A stretch of DNA of 64,000 nucleotides from Alphaproteobacteria bacterium (GTDB lineage Bacteria; Pseudomonadota; Alphaproteobacteria; Reyranellales; Reyranellaceae), in NCBI GenBank assembly GCA_017308235.1, contig JAFKFL010000011.1, forward strand, positions 248,001-312,000, read 5' to 3'. Numbering within the stretch: the first letter of the stretch is position 1; each line of letters begins with the position of its first letter. Shown here piece by piece: positions 7,955 to 16,646 of this stretch. Made by a program: the position numbers and the translations under genes. Under the pieces are notes generated by a model. That model had not been told where the DNA came from. It worked only from the letters and a program-made list of their open reading frames with translations, and ran no database searches.

Positions 7955-8884
7955 ATGACGCCGCACAAGGAAATCACCTCCGGTCTCAAGTTCCCGGAGG
8001 GGCCGATCGCCATGCCAGACGGATCGGTGATCCTGGTCGAGATCGCGCGCGAGACGCTCACGCGAGTCACGCCGGACGGCAAGCAGCATGTGATTGCCAG
8101 GCTGGGCGGCGGTCCCAACGGTGCGGCGATGGGGCCGGACGGCAAGATCTATGTCTGCAACAACGGCGGCTTCAACTGGATCGAGCGCCCGGATGGTCGT
8201 CTGTTTCCCGGCACGCAGCCGGCCGACTACAAGGGTGGTTCGATCCAGGTCGTGGATCCGGAGACCGGCAAATTCGAGACGCTATACGATTCGTGCGATG
8301 GCCGGCGACTCAATGGGCCCAACGATATCGTGTTCGACCGCGATGGCGGCTTCTGGTTCACCGATCTCGGCAAGACGCGCGACCGCGAAAGCGATCGCGG
8401 TGCTGTCTACTACGCCAAAGCGGATGGCTCGAAGATCGAGGAGAAAGTCTTTCCGCTCGAACGGCCGAATGGCTGTGGCCTGTCACCAGACGAGAAGACC
8501 CTCTATGTCGTCGAAACGCCGACCGCGCGCTGCTGGGCGTTCGAGCTCTCGGCTCCGGGAACGATCAAGGATGCCAACGGCCCCTACCGCGGCGAGAAGG
8601 GCCGTGTGATTGCGGGCCTTGGCGGCTACCAGATGTTCGATTCGCTGGCGATCGACTCCGCTGGCCATATTTGCGTCGCGACGCTGATCACCGGCGCGGT
8701 GTCGGACATCGCGCCCGATGGCAAGTCGGTAACGCAATACAAGCTGCCCGACCCCATGGTCACCAACGTCTGCTTCGGCGGCAAGGAGCTACGCACAGCC
8801 TACGCGACGCTGTCCATGACGGGCAAGCTTGTAAGCTTCGAATGGCCCCGGCCGGGGCTGAAGCTGAACTACCTGAACAAGTAA
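7955..8884 (+). CDS. SMP-30/gluconolactonase/LRE-family hydrolase
   Basis: A 309-residue six-bladed beta-propeller lactonase. Metal-binding positions expected for the family are visible: Glu in KFPEGPIAMPDG near residue 15, Asn in RLNGPNDIVFDRDG and Asp in the NGCGLSPDEKTLYV block. The ATG at 7955 is preceded by GAGAGGAGC; the open frame upstream only shadows the hydratase gene. It follows directly after two PaaG-like genes, so the natural substrate may be a lactone or ester generated in the same catabolic route rather than gluconolactone. No signal peptide is seen, so cytoplasmic. Confidence 0.88.
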   Translation: MTPHKEITSGLKFPEGPIAMPDGSVILVEIARETLTRVTPDGKQHVIARLGGGPNGAAMGPDGKIYVCNNGGFNWIERPDGRLFPGTQPADYKGGSIQVVDPETGKFETLYDSCDGRRLNGPNDIVFDRDGGFWFTDLGKTRDRESDRGAVYYAKADGSKIEEKVFPLERPNGCGLSPDEKTLYVVETPTARCWAFELSAPGTIKDANGPYRGEKGRVIAGLGGYQMFDSLAIDSAGHICVATLITGAVSDIAPDGKSVTQYKLPDPMVTNVCFGGKELRTAYATLSMTGKLVSFEWPRPGLKLNYLNK

Positions 8885-8906
8885 GAATTCCGGTCAGCGG
8901 CAGCTG

Positions 8907-10304
8907 CTAGATCCTCGCCGCGGCGCGCACGTCGCGGCTTGCGACGACGCGGCCGTTGGCATAGGCGGAATGGTTGGCATCGACCTCGCCGAGCTTGTAG
9001 CGATAGTTCACCATGATCCCGTAGGACTGCTTCAGCCCGTTGGCGCTCGTATCGCCGATCCAGTTGATGCGTTCGACAATGGCGCCATTGCCGAGATGGA
9101 AGTGCGCCACCCGGTCGAGGGCGCGGCCACGCTCGTCGGTGCTGGTGAGGTAGCGCGCGGTGAACCGCGTCAGGATCGGCCGCAGCGCCTTGTCGATCGC
9201 CGGCACTTCCCACCAGACCGGTTTGTCGAGGAGCTCGCGCACGGCCGCGGCACCCGCGGTCTTGTTGTTGGTGACGGGCACCAGTGAGGCGATCTCGCCT
9301 TGGGTCAGCGCGCTGTCGCCCTCGTTCTTCAAGCGGCCGTCAATGTGCGGCCGCAGGCCAGGAACGGGCGAGAGGGTGGCAAAGTCCTTGATGTTCGGCA
9401 GCTCGCGCGCCAGCTCTACCGCCACGCGCTTGATCAGGAAGTTGCCGAAGCTGATGCCGGCCAGACCCTGCTGGCAGTTGGAAATCGAATAGAAGATCGC
9501 CGTGTTGGCATGCTCCGGGTCGGAGGTCTCGGCCCTGGCATCGAGCAGGCGCTGCACGTTGCCGGCCATGCCGTTCACCAGCGCCACCTCGACGAAGATC
9601 AGCGGCTCGTCAGGCATGCGCGGATGGAAGAAGGCGAAGCAGCGCCGGTCCGAATCGAGCCGGTTCTTGAGGTCGCGCCATGAACGGATCGTGTGCACAG
9701 CCTCGTACGTCACGAGCTTTTCCAAGAGCGCCGCGGACGAGCGCCAGTCGATGCGCACCAGGTCGAGGAAGCCGACATCGAACCAGGCGCTGAGCAGGGG
9801 CCGCAGGTCCTCGGCCAGCATGCGCGCCGAGGCGTCCGTCTTGCCGAGGGCCATCAGCTCGGCGCGCAGGTCGACGACAAATTTCACGCCCTGTGGCACG
9901 CCGACAAATTCGCGCAGCAGGTGCACGGCTGGCGGTTCGAGAGCCCTGACCAGCGATCGAGCTGGCTCCTTGGAGGAGCGCCAGCGCTCGACCTGGGCGA
10001 GGGCTGCCTCGCGCGGCAGGCCATAGTCGTTGGCCAGCGTCAGCAGGAATTTCCGCCTTCCTGCAGGCGAAAGCGATAGATAGGCCTCGCCCAGCTCTGC
10101 CGCCCGTGCACGCCGCGCCGTCTCGCCGCCTTTGCCTTCGAGGCAGGCATCGATGCGGCTCTTGAGCCGTGGGATATCGTCGTCAGGCAGGTCGGGGCGA
10201 AGCGGTGCTCCGACCGCCTCGCGGGCACCGCGGGCGGTTTCGACAAAGGCATGGCGCAGGCGCTCGAGCGTGCGATCGACAGTATTCGAGAAGGGAAGAG
10301 CCAT
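8907..10304 (-). CDS. Malonyl-CoA decarboxylase
   Basis: A 465-residue enzyme that converts malonyl-CoA to acetyl-CoA and CO2. The helical N-terminal domain (about residues 70-180, with LREFVGVPQGVKFVVDLRAEL) precedes the acetyltransferase-fold catalytic domain with FYSISNCQQGLAGISFGNFL, LSPVPGLR and the C-terminal FHLGNGAIVERINW and GIMVNYRY blocks conserved from bacteria to human MLYCD. The length suits the family. It is convergent with the SMP-30 gene and transcribed alone. In rhizobia such enzymes sit with matB/matC for malonate use; no malonyl-CoA synthetase is nearby, so it may instead balance malonyl-CoA against the acyl-CoA enzymes upstream. Confidence 0.93.
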   Translation of the reverse strand: MALPFSNTVDRTLERLRHAFVETARGAREAVGAPLRPDLPDDDIPRLKSRIDACLEGKGGETARRARAAELGEAYLSLSPAGRRKFLLTLANDYGLPREAALAQVERWRSSKEPARSLVRALEPPAVHLLREFVGVPQGVKFVVDLRAELMALGKTDASARMLAEDLRPLLSAWFDVGFLDLVRIDWRSSAALLEKLVTYEAVHTIRSWRDLKNRLDSDRRCFAFFHPRMPDEPLIFVEVALVNGMAGNVQRLLDARAETSDPEHANTAIFYSISNCQQGLAGISFGNFLIKRVAVELARELPNIKDFATLSPVPGLRPHIDGRLKNEGDSALTQGEIASLVPVTNNKTAGAAAVRELLDKPVWWEVPAIDKALRPILTRFTARYLTSTDERGRALDRVAHFHLGNGAIVERINWIGDTSANGLKQSYGIMVNYRYKLGEVDANHSAYANGRVVASRDVRAAARI

Positions 10305-10360
10305 GCGGGCGATTATGTCATGGCCGATGTGTCACTCCAGTGGCGCGGATGAACGCACCT

Positions 10361-10999
10361 TCATACGGTCGGCAGGTCGAGTGCCCGCCAGAGATACCAG
10401 CTCGCAACGGTACGATAGGGCCGCCATTTCTCGCCGTGTCTTTCCAGTGTTCGTAAAGAGGGCAGGCTGCGCTTCCTGAAGGCGACGGCATAGGCCCGGC
10501 GCAAGCTGTAGTCGTCCAGGGGAAGAATGTCGGGTCGGCCCAGCCGGAACATCAGGAACATCTCGGCGCTCCAGCGGCCGATGCCGCGTACCTGAACCAG
10601 CCGTTCGATCAGCACGGCATCGTCCATTCCGAGCGCTTCGTCGAGCGATGGTAGCTCGTTGCCGTGCGTGCGGCGGGCGAGGTCCTGCAATGCCAGTACC
10701 TTGGCTGCGGACGGTCCCACGCCGCGTAGTTTTTCTGCTGGCGTCCGCAGGATGTCACGTGGCCCAAACCCGCCGACACTGCGTGGAAAGAGCGCTTCAA
10801 CGCGGCCGTAGATTGTGGCGGCGGCCTTGTTGGAAAGCTGTTGATAGACGATCGCTTCGGCCAATGCACCGAACAGGCTGCGCGACGCTTTGAGTTCCAT
10901 GGCGAACGGCCCCACCCGGGCGATGAGCTCCGCCAGGGACGGATCGGCAGCCTTCAGATGCCGAACGGCTTTGCGACGATCGAAGGCGAACTCAGCCAC
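10361..10999 (-). CDS. alkA: DNA-3-methyladenine glycosylase II (AlkA-like)
   Basis: A 212-residue helix-hairpin-helix DNA glycosylase that excises alkylated purines. The hairpin and catalytic loop lie in LVQVRGIGRWSAEMFL (residues 134-149) followed by ILPLDDYSLRRAY, with the catalytic aspartate at 162 or 163. It lacks the N-terminal domain of E. coli AlkA and matches the short bacterial/yeast MAG1 form. Translation starts at GTG 10999, which overlaps the TGA of the preceding ogt gene by 8 bases, so the two repair proteins are translationally coupled. The frame is open further upstream only inside ogt. Confidence 0.9.
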   Translation of the reverse strand: MAEFAFDRRKAVRHLKAADPSLAELIARVGPFAMELKASRSLFGALAEAIVYQQLSNKAAATIYGRVEALFPRSVGGFGPRDILRTPAEKLRGVGPSAAKVLALQDLARRTHGNELPSLDEALGMDDAVLIERLVQVRGIGRWSAEMFLMFRLGRPDILPLDDYSLRRAYAVAFRKRSLPSLRTLERHGEKWRPYRTVASWYLWRALDLPTV

Positions 11000-11555
11000 G
11001 GCGCAAGGACGCCGCCTCGAACAATGGCCCGGCGGCCAACGCAGAAGCGCCTTCGATCTCGAGGATGCGCCGCTTGGTCGCCACGCCGCCCGTCGCCGAG
11101 AAGCCGCCCATCTTGCCGTCGGCGCCCAGCACGCGATGGCAGGGCACGATGATGGCGATCGGGTTGCGGCCCAACGCTTGTCCAACTTCCCGCGATTCGT
11201 GCGGCGCATCGAGCCGGCGCGCGATCTCGCCGTAGGTCATGGTGCGACCGGGCGGAATGGTACGCGCGATCTCGTAGACGCGACGGTGGAACTCCGGCAC
11301 CGCGCCGAGATCGAGCGGGATATCGCTCAAATCGACCGCCTCGCCCTTCAGCAGGGTGTGTATGCGTTCGATCACGCGCTGGACGCCGGCGGGCGGCGCT
11401 GTTTCCCGGGCGTTGGGCCAGCGCCGGTGCAGGCGCGTGCGGGTCCCCGCAGCGGTCGCCTCGGGCAGCTGCAATCCGGCGATGCCCGCCGAGGTCCAGG
11501 TGAGGCCGCAGGTGCCAATGGGCGTGTCGAACAGGGTGAAGCTACAGGCGCTCAT
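10992..11555 (-). CDS. ogt: Methylated-DNA-protein-cysteine methyltransferase (Ogt/AGT)
   Basis: A 187-residue suicide protein that takes methyl groups from O6-methylguanine. The acceptor Cys139 is in the invariant IVPCHRV, followed by GGFSATGGVATKRRILEIEG; the arginine-finger region PPGRTMTYGEIARRL precedes it. There is no Ada-type zinc or AraC domain, so it is the constitutive Ogt type. I prefer ATG 11555 over a GTG at 11570 because the protein then begins like other family members; an AGGTGG lies upstream. It overlaps the following alkA by 8 bases, making a two-gene alkylation-repair operon. Confidence 0.92.
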   Translation of the reverse strand: MSACSFTLFDTPIGTCGLTWTSAGIAGLQLPEATAAGTRTRLHRRWPNARETAPPAGVQRVIERIHTLLKGEAVDLSDIPLDLGAVPEFHRRVYEIARTIPPGRTMTYGEIARRLDAPHESREVGQALGRNPIAIIVPCHRVLGADGKMGGFSATGGVATKRRILEIEGASALAAGPLFEAASLRRG

Positions 11556-11600
11556 GCCCGCAAAGTCCACCTAACCGGTCAACCCGTCAAGTGTCTGATG

Positions 11601-13376
11601 CTACGCCGCTGCCGCGCGGCGGGTGAGTCGGGCCAGCTCCTCGTCGATCAGGACGCGATAGGGGCCACGACGATGCATCAGCTCGTCAGGCGTGCCTTCC
11701 TGGATTACCTGGCCGTCCTGGAGGACGATGATCCGATCGAAGTTGCGCAGGGTCGAGAGGCGATGGGCGATGGCGACCACGGTCCGCCCCTGCATCAAAT
11801 GATCGAGCGCTTGGCGGATCGCTTCCTCCGATTCACCGTCCAGCGATGAGGTGGCCTCGTCCAGTAGCAGGATGGGCGAATCCTTGAGGAGCGCCCGGGC
11901 GATCGCAATTCGTTGGCGCTGACCACCGGAAAGACGCGCGCCGCGATCGCCGACAATCGTATCGAAGCCCTGCGGCAGAGCCTCGATGAAATCCCGGCAA
12001 CAGGCGGCTTCGGCTGCTTTCATCACTTCGGCTTCCGTTGCTTCGGGCTTGCCATAGCGGATGTTGTCGAACACGGACCGGTGCAGCAGGCTGATGTCCT
12101 GGGGCACGAAAGAGATCTCGCGGCGCATGCTGTCCTGGGTGATGCGCGAGATGTCCTGGCCGTCAATCATGATGCGGCCTTCTTCGATATCGTAGAAGCG
12201 CTGCAGCAAGGCGAGGATGGTCGACTTGCCGCCACCCGATGGTCCGACCAGTCCAGTGCGCTTCCCGGGCTCGAAGCGCAGATCGAGCTTCTCGAAGACG
12301 CGATCGCCGGCGGGGTAGGCGAACGAGACTCCTTCGAATTCAATGCCGCGGTCCTTGGCCTCGAGTGGCGTCGCTTCGGGATGGTCGCGCAGCTGATGCG
12401 GCTGCAGCAGCGTGGCAATCGCTTCAGACAGGCGCGCCATGTGCTGCGTCACGTCGACCAGGGCCACGGCCAGATCACGGGTCGAATGCAGGATGGTGAA
12501 GCCCAGAGTGCAGACCAGCACCACGTCGCCGCTTGAAGCGCTGCCGCTCTGCCAAAGCACGATCGCCCAGGCAAGGATGGCAACCGTGAGAACAATCGTC
12601 ACTGCGGCGTGCAGCAGGCGCAGGCGCTCGAGATAGAGCAGGCTCTTGCGCCGAGCCTTCATTTCCTGGCCGACGGTTTCGTCAAACCTGACATGCTCAC
12701 GCGCGGTGGCACCGAAGGTGCGTACCAGGGGCATGTTGCCGATCACATCCGCCAGTTCACCCTCGACGCGGGCAGCCTTGTCGGCGAAGCCGTGATGGAG
12801 GGGGGTACCTGCGGCCGCGAGCCTGAACAAGACAACGATGAGAACCGCGGCAATCGCCGTCAGGACGCCGGCCATCGGGACGCTTACTGCGACGAGATAG
12901 GCGATGGCGCCGGTTGTGGCCACACAAGGCGGCAGCACGTTCCACATGAACAGGTTTTCAACGGCGAAGGCGGCGTTTGATGTGGCGGTGATGCGGCCGG
13001 TCAAGGTGCCGGCGAGCCTTTCGGAGAAATAGCTTGGCGCATGGCCGGTGAGATGGCGGAACAACTCGCCGCGCAGGTCGCCACTCACGCCCACAAAAGC
13101 GTGACTGGAGATCCATCCCCCAAGTCGCCAGAGGAGATTGTCGGCAGCGACCAGGCAGACCAAAACAACGAATGCTGTCCAGATGCCTGGATGTGTGCGG
13201 CCCTTGTCGAGTGTATCGACCAGGAATTTGACGGCATACTGGGTGCTGACGGAGCAGCCAACGGCACCGAGAACAGCGAGGAGGATGGCCGTATGTGCCA
13301 GAGGCCGACGTTGGACATACCGCAACAGGAACGCAACGGGGCGTCCAGCGTAGTTACTTAGGCTGAGCATCGTCAC
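11601..13376 (-). CDS. ABC exporter, fused permease-ATPase half-transporter
   Basis: A 591-residue half-transporter that works as a dimer. Residues ~25-320 form a six-helix exporter transmembrane domain. The ATPase domain has Walker A GPSGGGKST (378-386), Q-loop FVPQD, signature LSGGQRQR (482-489), Walker B ILLLDEA and a switch histidine in AIAHRLSTL. The architecture is that of MsbA/lipid or drug exporters. It is divergent from a glycosyltransferase (128-base gap) upstream of the betaine-lipid genes, so a lipid or glycolipid substrate is conceivable but not shown. ATG 13376 is used; a second Met (13370) is possible. Confidence 0.92.
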   Translation of the reverse strand: MTMLSLSNYAGRPVAFLLRYVQRRPLAHTAILLAVLGAVGCSVSTQYAVKFLVDTLDKGRTHPGIWTAFVVLVCLVAADNLLWRLGGWISSHAFVGVSGDLRGELFRHLTGHAPSYFSERLAGTLTGRITATSNAAFAVENLFMWNVLPPCVATTGAIAYLVAVSVPMAGVLTAIAAVLIVVLFRLAAAGTPLHHGFADKAARVEGELADVIGNMPLVRTFGATAREHVRFDETVGQEMKARRKSLLYLERLRLLHAAVTIVLTVAILAWAIVLWQSGSASSGDVVLVCTLGFTILHSTRDLAVALVDVTQHMARLSEAIATLLQPHQLRDHPEATPLEAKDRGIEFEGVSFAYPAGDRVFEKLDLRFEPGKRTGLVGPSGGGKSTILALLQRFYDIEEGRIMIDGQDISRITQDSMRREISFVPQDISLLHRSVFDNIRYGKPEATEAEVMKAAEAACCRDFIEALPQGFDTIVGDRGARLSGGQRQRIAIARALLKDSPILLLDEATSSLDGESEEAIRQALDHLMQGRTVVAIAHRLSTLRNFDRIIVLQDGQVIQEGTPDELMHRRGPYRVLIDEELARLTRRAAAA

Positions 13377-13504
13377 ACCCTAATGCTCTATCTGGCGATT
13401 CGGCGGCAAGGGGAGGAAAATTTAGCTGTGACAAAAAAAAGTCTGCCGTACGGTCACCGTATTCTTCCTTGACCAACAGGATGCCGCAACCAGGAGGTTT
13501 ATTG

Positions 13505-14563
13505 ATGCGTATTGCGCAGATCGCTCCGCTGACCGAGGCAATCCCCCCGAAACTGTATGGCGGCACGGAGCGCGTCGTCTCGTGGCTGACGGAAGAGTTG
13601 GTGGAAATGGGCCACGACGTGACCCTTTTTGCCAGCGGCGACTCTCTCACCAAGGCGAAACTCGATCCCATGTGGCCTCGGGCTCTACGACTGGATGGGG
13701 CTGTACGTGATCCTGTAGCACTACATATGGCGATGTTGGAGCATGTCCGTCAGCGCGCGGAAGAGTTCGACATCCTGCATTTTCACCTCGACTACTACCC
13801 GTTTTCGCTCTTCTCGCGCCAGTCGACGCCATTTATCACCACTTTGCATGGCCGCCTGGACTTGCCCGAGCATCAGGCTGTGTTCGACGTCTTTCCCTCC
13901 GTTCCCGTCATTTCGATCTCGAACAACCAGCGCAAGCCGTTGCCGCAAGCACACTGGGTGAAGACCATTCACCATGGGCTGCCGGCCAATCTCCTGGCGC
14001 CGCGCCCCGCGAAGGGAGGTTATCTGGCGTTCCTGGGACGCGTTGCGCCGGAAAAGGCACCCGATCAGGCGATCCGCATCGCTGTGCGGTGCAAGATGCC
14101 GCTCAAGATCGCGGCCAAGGTCGACGCGGTCGATCGGGAGTATTTCGAGCGCGAGATCGAGCCCTTGTTGCAACTTCCTGGTGTCGAGTTCGTCGGCGAG
14201 ATCAGCGACCGGGAAAAATCGGAATTCCTGAGCGGTGCCGATGCGCTGCTGATGCCGATTGATTGGCCCGAGCCGTTCGGCCTGGTGATGATTGAAGCCA
14301 TGGCCTGCGGAGCGCCTGTGGTCGCTTACGGCAGTGGGTCGGTGCCGGAGATTGTCGAAGACGGCCTCACGGGCTTCATCGTGAAAAACGAGCTCGAAGC
14401 TGCCGACGCCATCCGCAATCGGCTGCCCGGGCTCTCGCGTCAGAAGGTCCGGGCTCGCTTTGAGGAACGGTTCACGGCCCGCCGGATGGCCAACGAGTAT
14501 CTCGAGATATACCGCAAGCTGGTTTCCAACGAGGTGCCCAGGCTACGATTGGTCAAGGCGTGA
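13505..14563 (+). CDS. Glycosyltransferase family 4 protein
   Basis: A 352-residue GT-B glycosyltransferase. The N-terminal acceptor domain begins MRIAQIAPLTEAIPPKLYGG with the glycine-rich loop YGGTERVV; the C-terminal donor domain carries the E-x7-E motif in EPFGLVMIEAMACGAPVVAY, followed by GSVPEIVEDG. An excellent AGGAGG lies 7 bases before ATG 13505; a start at 13469 is less likely. No membrane segment is seen, consistent with a cytoplasmic or membrane-peripheral enzyme using a nucleotide sugar. It is followed after 77 bases by btaA, whose promoter region lies in that gap, so it may or may not share regulation with the betaine-lipid genes. Confidence 0.87.
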   Translation: MRIAQIAPLTEAIPPKLYGGTERVVSWLTEELVEMGHDVTLFASGDSLTKAKLDPMWPRALRLDGAVRDPVALHMAMLEHVRQRAEEFDILHFHLDYYPFSLFSRQSTPFITTLHGRLDLPEHQAVFDVFPSVPVISISNNQRKPLPQAHWVKTIHHGLPANLLAPRPAKGGYLAFLGRVAPEKAPDQAIRIAVRCKMPLKIAAKVDAVDREYFEREIEPLLQLPGVEFVGEISDREKSEFLSGADALLMPIDWPEPFGLVMIEAMACGAPVVAYGSGSVPEIVEDGLTGFIVKNELEAADAIRNRLPGLSRQKVRARFEERFTARRMANEYLEIYRKLVSNEVPRLRLVKA

Positions 14564-14564
14564 C

Positions 14565-14592
14565 TCACAACCGGTTGTCATAAAAGCGGCAT
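14565..14592 (+). promoter_or_regulatory. Candidate PhoB-type/shared element upstream of btaA
   Basis: TCACAACCGGTT (14565-14576) is repeated exactly, in the same orientation relative to its gene, upstream of plcP (30677-30688 on the minus strand). Overlapping it, TTGTCAT-AAAA-GCGGCAT (14575-14592) resembles a PHO box: the first half matches the CTGTCAT consensus at 6 of 7 bases, the second only at 4 of 7, with the expected 11-base period. It lies about 50 bases before the btaA start. Phosphate control of btaA is known in other alphaproteobacteria; here it is inferred. Confidence 0.45.
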
Positions 14593-14640
14593 CCAACCTC
14601 GATAGGCTGTGTGGATTGAGTCAAGCCGGAGTCGTTCGGG

Positions 14641-15873
14641 TTGGTCGATCCACACACGGAGAGCCGTGTTCGCCTGAAGAGGGCCGTGCGGCGCAGTCGC
14701 GCTCTGTCTCGCGAAGGTCTGCTGGAGCGGCTGTTCGAGCGGCTCTTTCATGGCTTGGTCTACACCCAAATCTGGGAAGATCCTGAAATCGATCTCGAGG
14801 CGCTGGCGCTTATGCCAGATAGCCACGTGGTGGCGATCGCCTCGGGCGGCTGCAATGTTCTTTCCTACCTGACCGCAGGCCCGGCACGGATCACCGCTGT
14901 CGATCTCAGCCTCGCCCACGTGGCGCTGAACCGGCTGAAGCTCGTGGCCGCGAGCCATCTGCCGTCATGGGAGGCATTCTACCGCTTCTTCGGCTCGGCT
15001 GACGACGAAGCCAATATCACCGCCTACGTGCGTCTCTTGAGTCCCCACCTCGACGCGCAAAGCCGGGCCTATTGGGAGGGCCGCAGCCTGCATCAGCTCG
15101 GCCGGCGGCGGATCTCGATTTTCGCTCGAAACGCCTATCGGCATGGCGTGCTGGGCCGGTTCATCGGCCTCAGCCACGTCGTTGCCCGGCTCTATGGCGT
15201 CAATCTGCGAGAACTCTTGAGTGCTCAATCTCTCGAAGAGCAGAGGCAGTTCTTCGAAACCGTGCTGGCGCCGCTGTTCGACAAGCGCGCAGTGCGTTGG
15301 GCCACGGCCAACCGTCTGTCGCTTTACGGCCTAGGCATTCCCCCGGCGCAATACGAGGCGCTGGCCGGCCAGAGCGACATGCGTGGTGTGCTGCGCGCGC
15401 GTCTGGAGCGACTAACCTGCGGCTTCAGTCTCGAGCATAATTACTTCACTTGGCAGGCTTTCGGCCGCGCCTATGCCGCCGATGCCCGTGGCCCCCTGCC
15501 GCCTTACCTGCGCCAGGAACATTTCGATGCGGTGCGTATGCGTGTCGATCGAGTCGAGGTCCTGAACCGGGCGATGACGGAATATCTGGCCGGGTGCGCA
15601 ACGGCCTCGGTCGATCGGTACGTGCTCCTCGATGCCCAGGACTGGATGACAGACGACCAACTCGATGCGCTCTGGAACGAGATCACACGCACGGCCCGTC
15701 CCGGCGCTCGTGTGATTTTCCGCACCGCCGCCGAACCGTCACTGCTGCCCGGTCGTCTCGACGAGAACTTGTTGCGGCAGTGGCGGTACGAAGCCGAGAC
15801 CTCACGGGTGCTTGGCGCTCGTGATCGATCGGCGATCTATGGCGGCTTCCATCTCTACGTCCGCGAGGATTGA
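14641..15873 (+). CDS. btaA: S-adenosylmethionine:diacylglycerol 3-amino-3-carboxypropyltransferase
   Basis: A 410-residue BtaA (DUF3419) protein. It transfers the 3-amino-3-carboxypropyl group of S-adenosylmethionine to diacylglycerol, giving diacylglyceryl-homoserine, the first step of the phosphorus-free betaine lipid DGTS. The SAM-binding region is IASGGCNVLSYL followed by ITAVDLSLAHVALNRLKL; the family blocks YTQIWEDPEIDLEAL near the N-terminus and NYFTWQAFGRAY and LLDAQDWM later are present. Translation starts at TTG 14641, nine bases after GGAG; no ATG fits. The gene runs straight into btaB (5-base gap), the standard two-gene operon. Confidence 0.93.
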   Translation: MVDPHTESRVRLKRAVRRSRALSREGLLERLFERLFHGLVYTQIWEDPEIDLEALALMPDSHVVAIASGGCNVLSYLTAGPARITAVDLSLAHVALNRLKLVAASHLPSWEAFYRFFGSADDEANITAYVRLLSPHLDAQSRAYWEGRSLHQLGRRRISIFARNAYRHGVLGRFIGLSHVVARLYGVNLRELLSAQSLEEQRQFFETVLAPLFDKRAVRWATANRLSLYGLGIPPAQYEALAGQSDMRGVLRARLERLTCGFSLEHNYFTWQAFGRAYAADARGPLPPYLRQEHFDAVRMRVDRVEVLNRAMTEYLAGCATASVDRYVLLDAQDWMTDDQLDALWNEITRTARPGARVIFRTAAEPSLLPGRLDENLLRQWRYEAETSRVLGARDRSAIYGGFHLYVRED

Positions 15874-15877
15874 GCCC

Positions 15878-16537
15878 ATGGGCGACGTGATTGCACCGAC
15901 GGAGCTGATGGACCGCCTCTATAGGAGGCAGCGCCATGTCTACGACGCCACACGGAAGTATTATCTCTTGGGCCGCGATCGGCTGATCGTGCGGCTGGCA
16001 CCTCCCGCCGGCAGTCGGGTGCTGGAGATCGGCTGCGGCACGGCGCGCAACCTTGTGCTGGCCGCTCATGTCTATCCGGGGGCCGAGTTCTTCGGCATCG
16101 ATATCTCGTTCGAAATGCTGGAAACGGCACACAACGTCGTTGAGCGCGAAGGCCTGTCAGATCGCATCCGGCTTGCACGCGCCGACGCCGCCGTCTTTGA
16201 CCCAGCGATTCTGTTCGGCGTACCGGGTTTTTCGCGGATTTTCGTGTCCTACAGCCTCTCCATGATGCCGGGATGGCGCGCCGTGCTGGAGCGAGCGCTC
16301 ACATGGCTTTGTCCTGGCGGCGAACTGCATGTGGTCGATTTCGGCGGCCAAGAGCAGTTGCCCGTTTGGTTTCGTACCGGGCTGCGGCAGTGGCTGCGGC
16401 TCTTCCACGTCACGCCGCGCGATGAGTTGGAATGCGAGCTAACGCTGCTGGGGTTGCGCTCTGGCGCCCTGACCGCGATCGAGCGGCCGTTCCGCGGCTA
16501 CGCCCAATACGCCGTCTGCCGGCGTCTCGCCGCCTAG
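15878..16537 (+). CDS. btaB: Diacylglyceryl-homoserine N-methyltransferase
   Basis: A 219-residue class I SAM methyltransferase with motif I VLEIGCGTARNLVLA and post-I EFFGIDISFEMLETA. Its place five bases after btaA identifies it as BtaB, which trimethylates diacylglyceryl-homoserine to the betaine lipid DGTS. The N-terminal LMDRLYRRQRHVYDATRKYYLLGRD segment is typical of BtaB. AGGA 8-12 bases upstream supports ATG 15878; the longer open frame overlaps btaA and is not used. A possible inverted repeat (GCCCG/CGGGC, 16599-16615) follows before the next gene. Confidence 0.92.
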   Translation: MGDVIAPTELMDRLYRRQRHVYDATRKYYLLGRDRLIVRLAPPAGSRVLEIGCGTARNLVLAAHVYPGAEFFGIDISFEMLETAHNVVEREGLSDRIRLARADAAVFDPAILFGVPGFSRIFVSYSLSMMPGWRAVLERALTWLCPGGELHVVDFGGQEQLPVWFRTGLRQWLRLFHVTPRDELECELTLLGLRSGALTAIERPFRGYAQYAVCRRLAA

Positions 16538-16646
16538 GCATTCCCGCTTCCATTTCGCTGCATGGCCTTGCGACGTGTAGGGCATTGGCAGAGCCTGTGC
16601 CCGATGCTAACGGGCAAGCGTGCCCGTAGCGTTGGGAGTTTCCAGA

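Noticed and set aside
13428..13434. GTGACAA before the ABC exporter as a PhoB half-site.
   Set aside because: Only one half-site matches; the neighbouring 11-base unit is a run of A/T.
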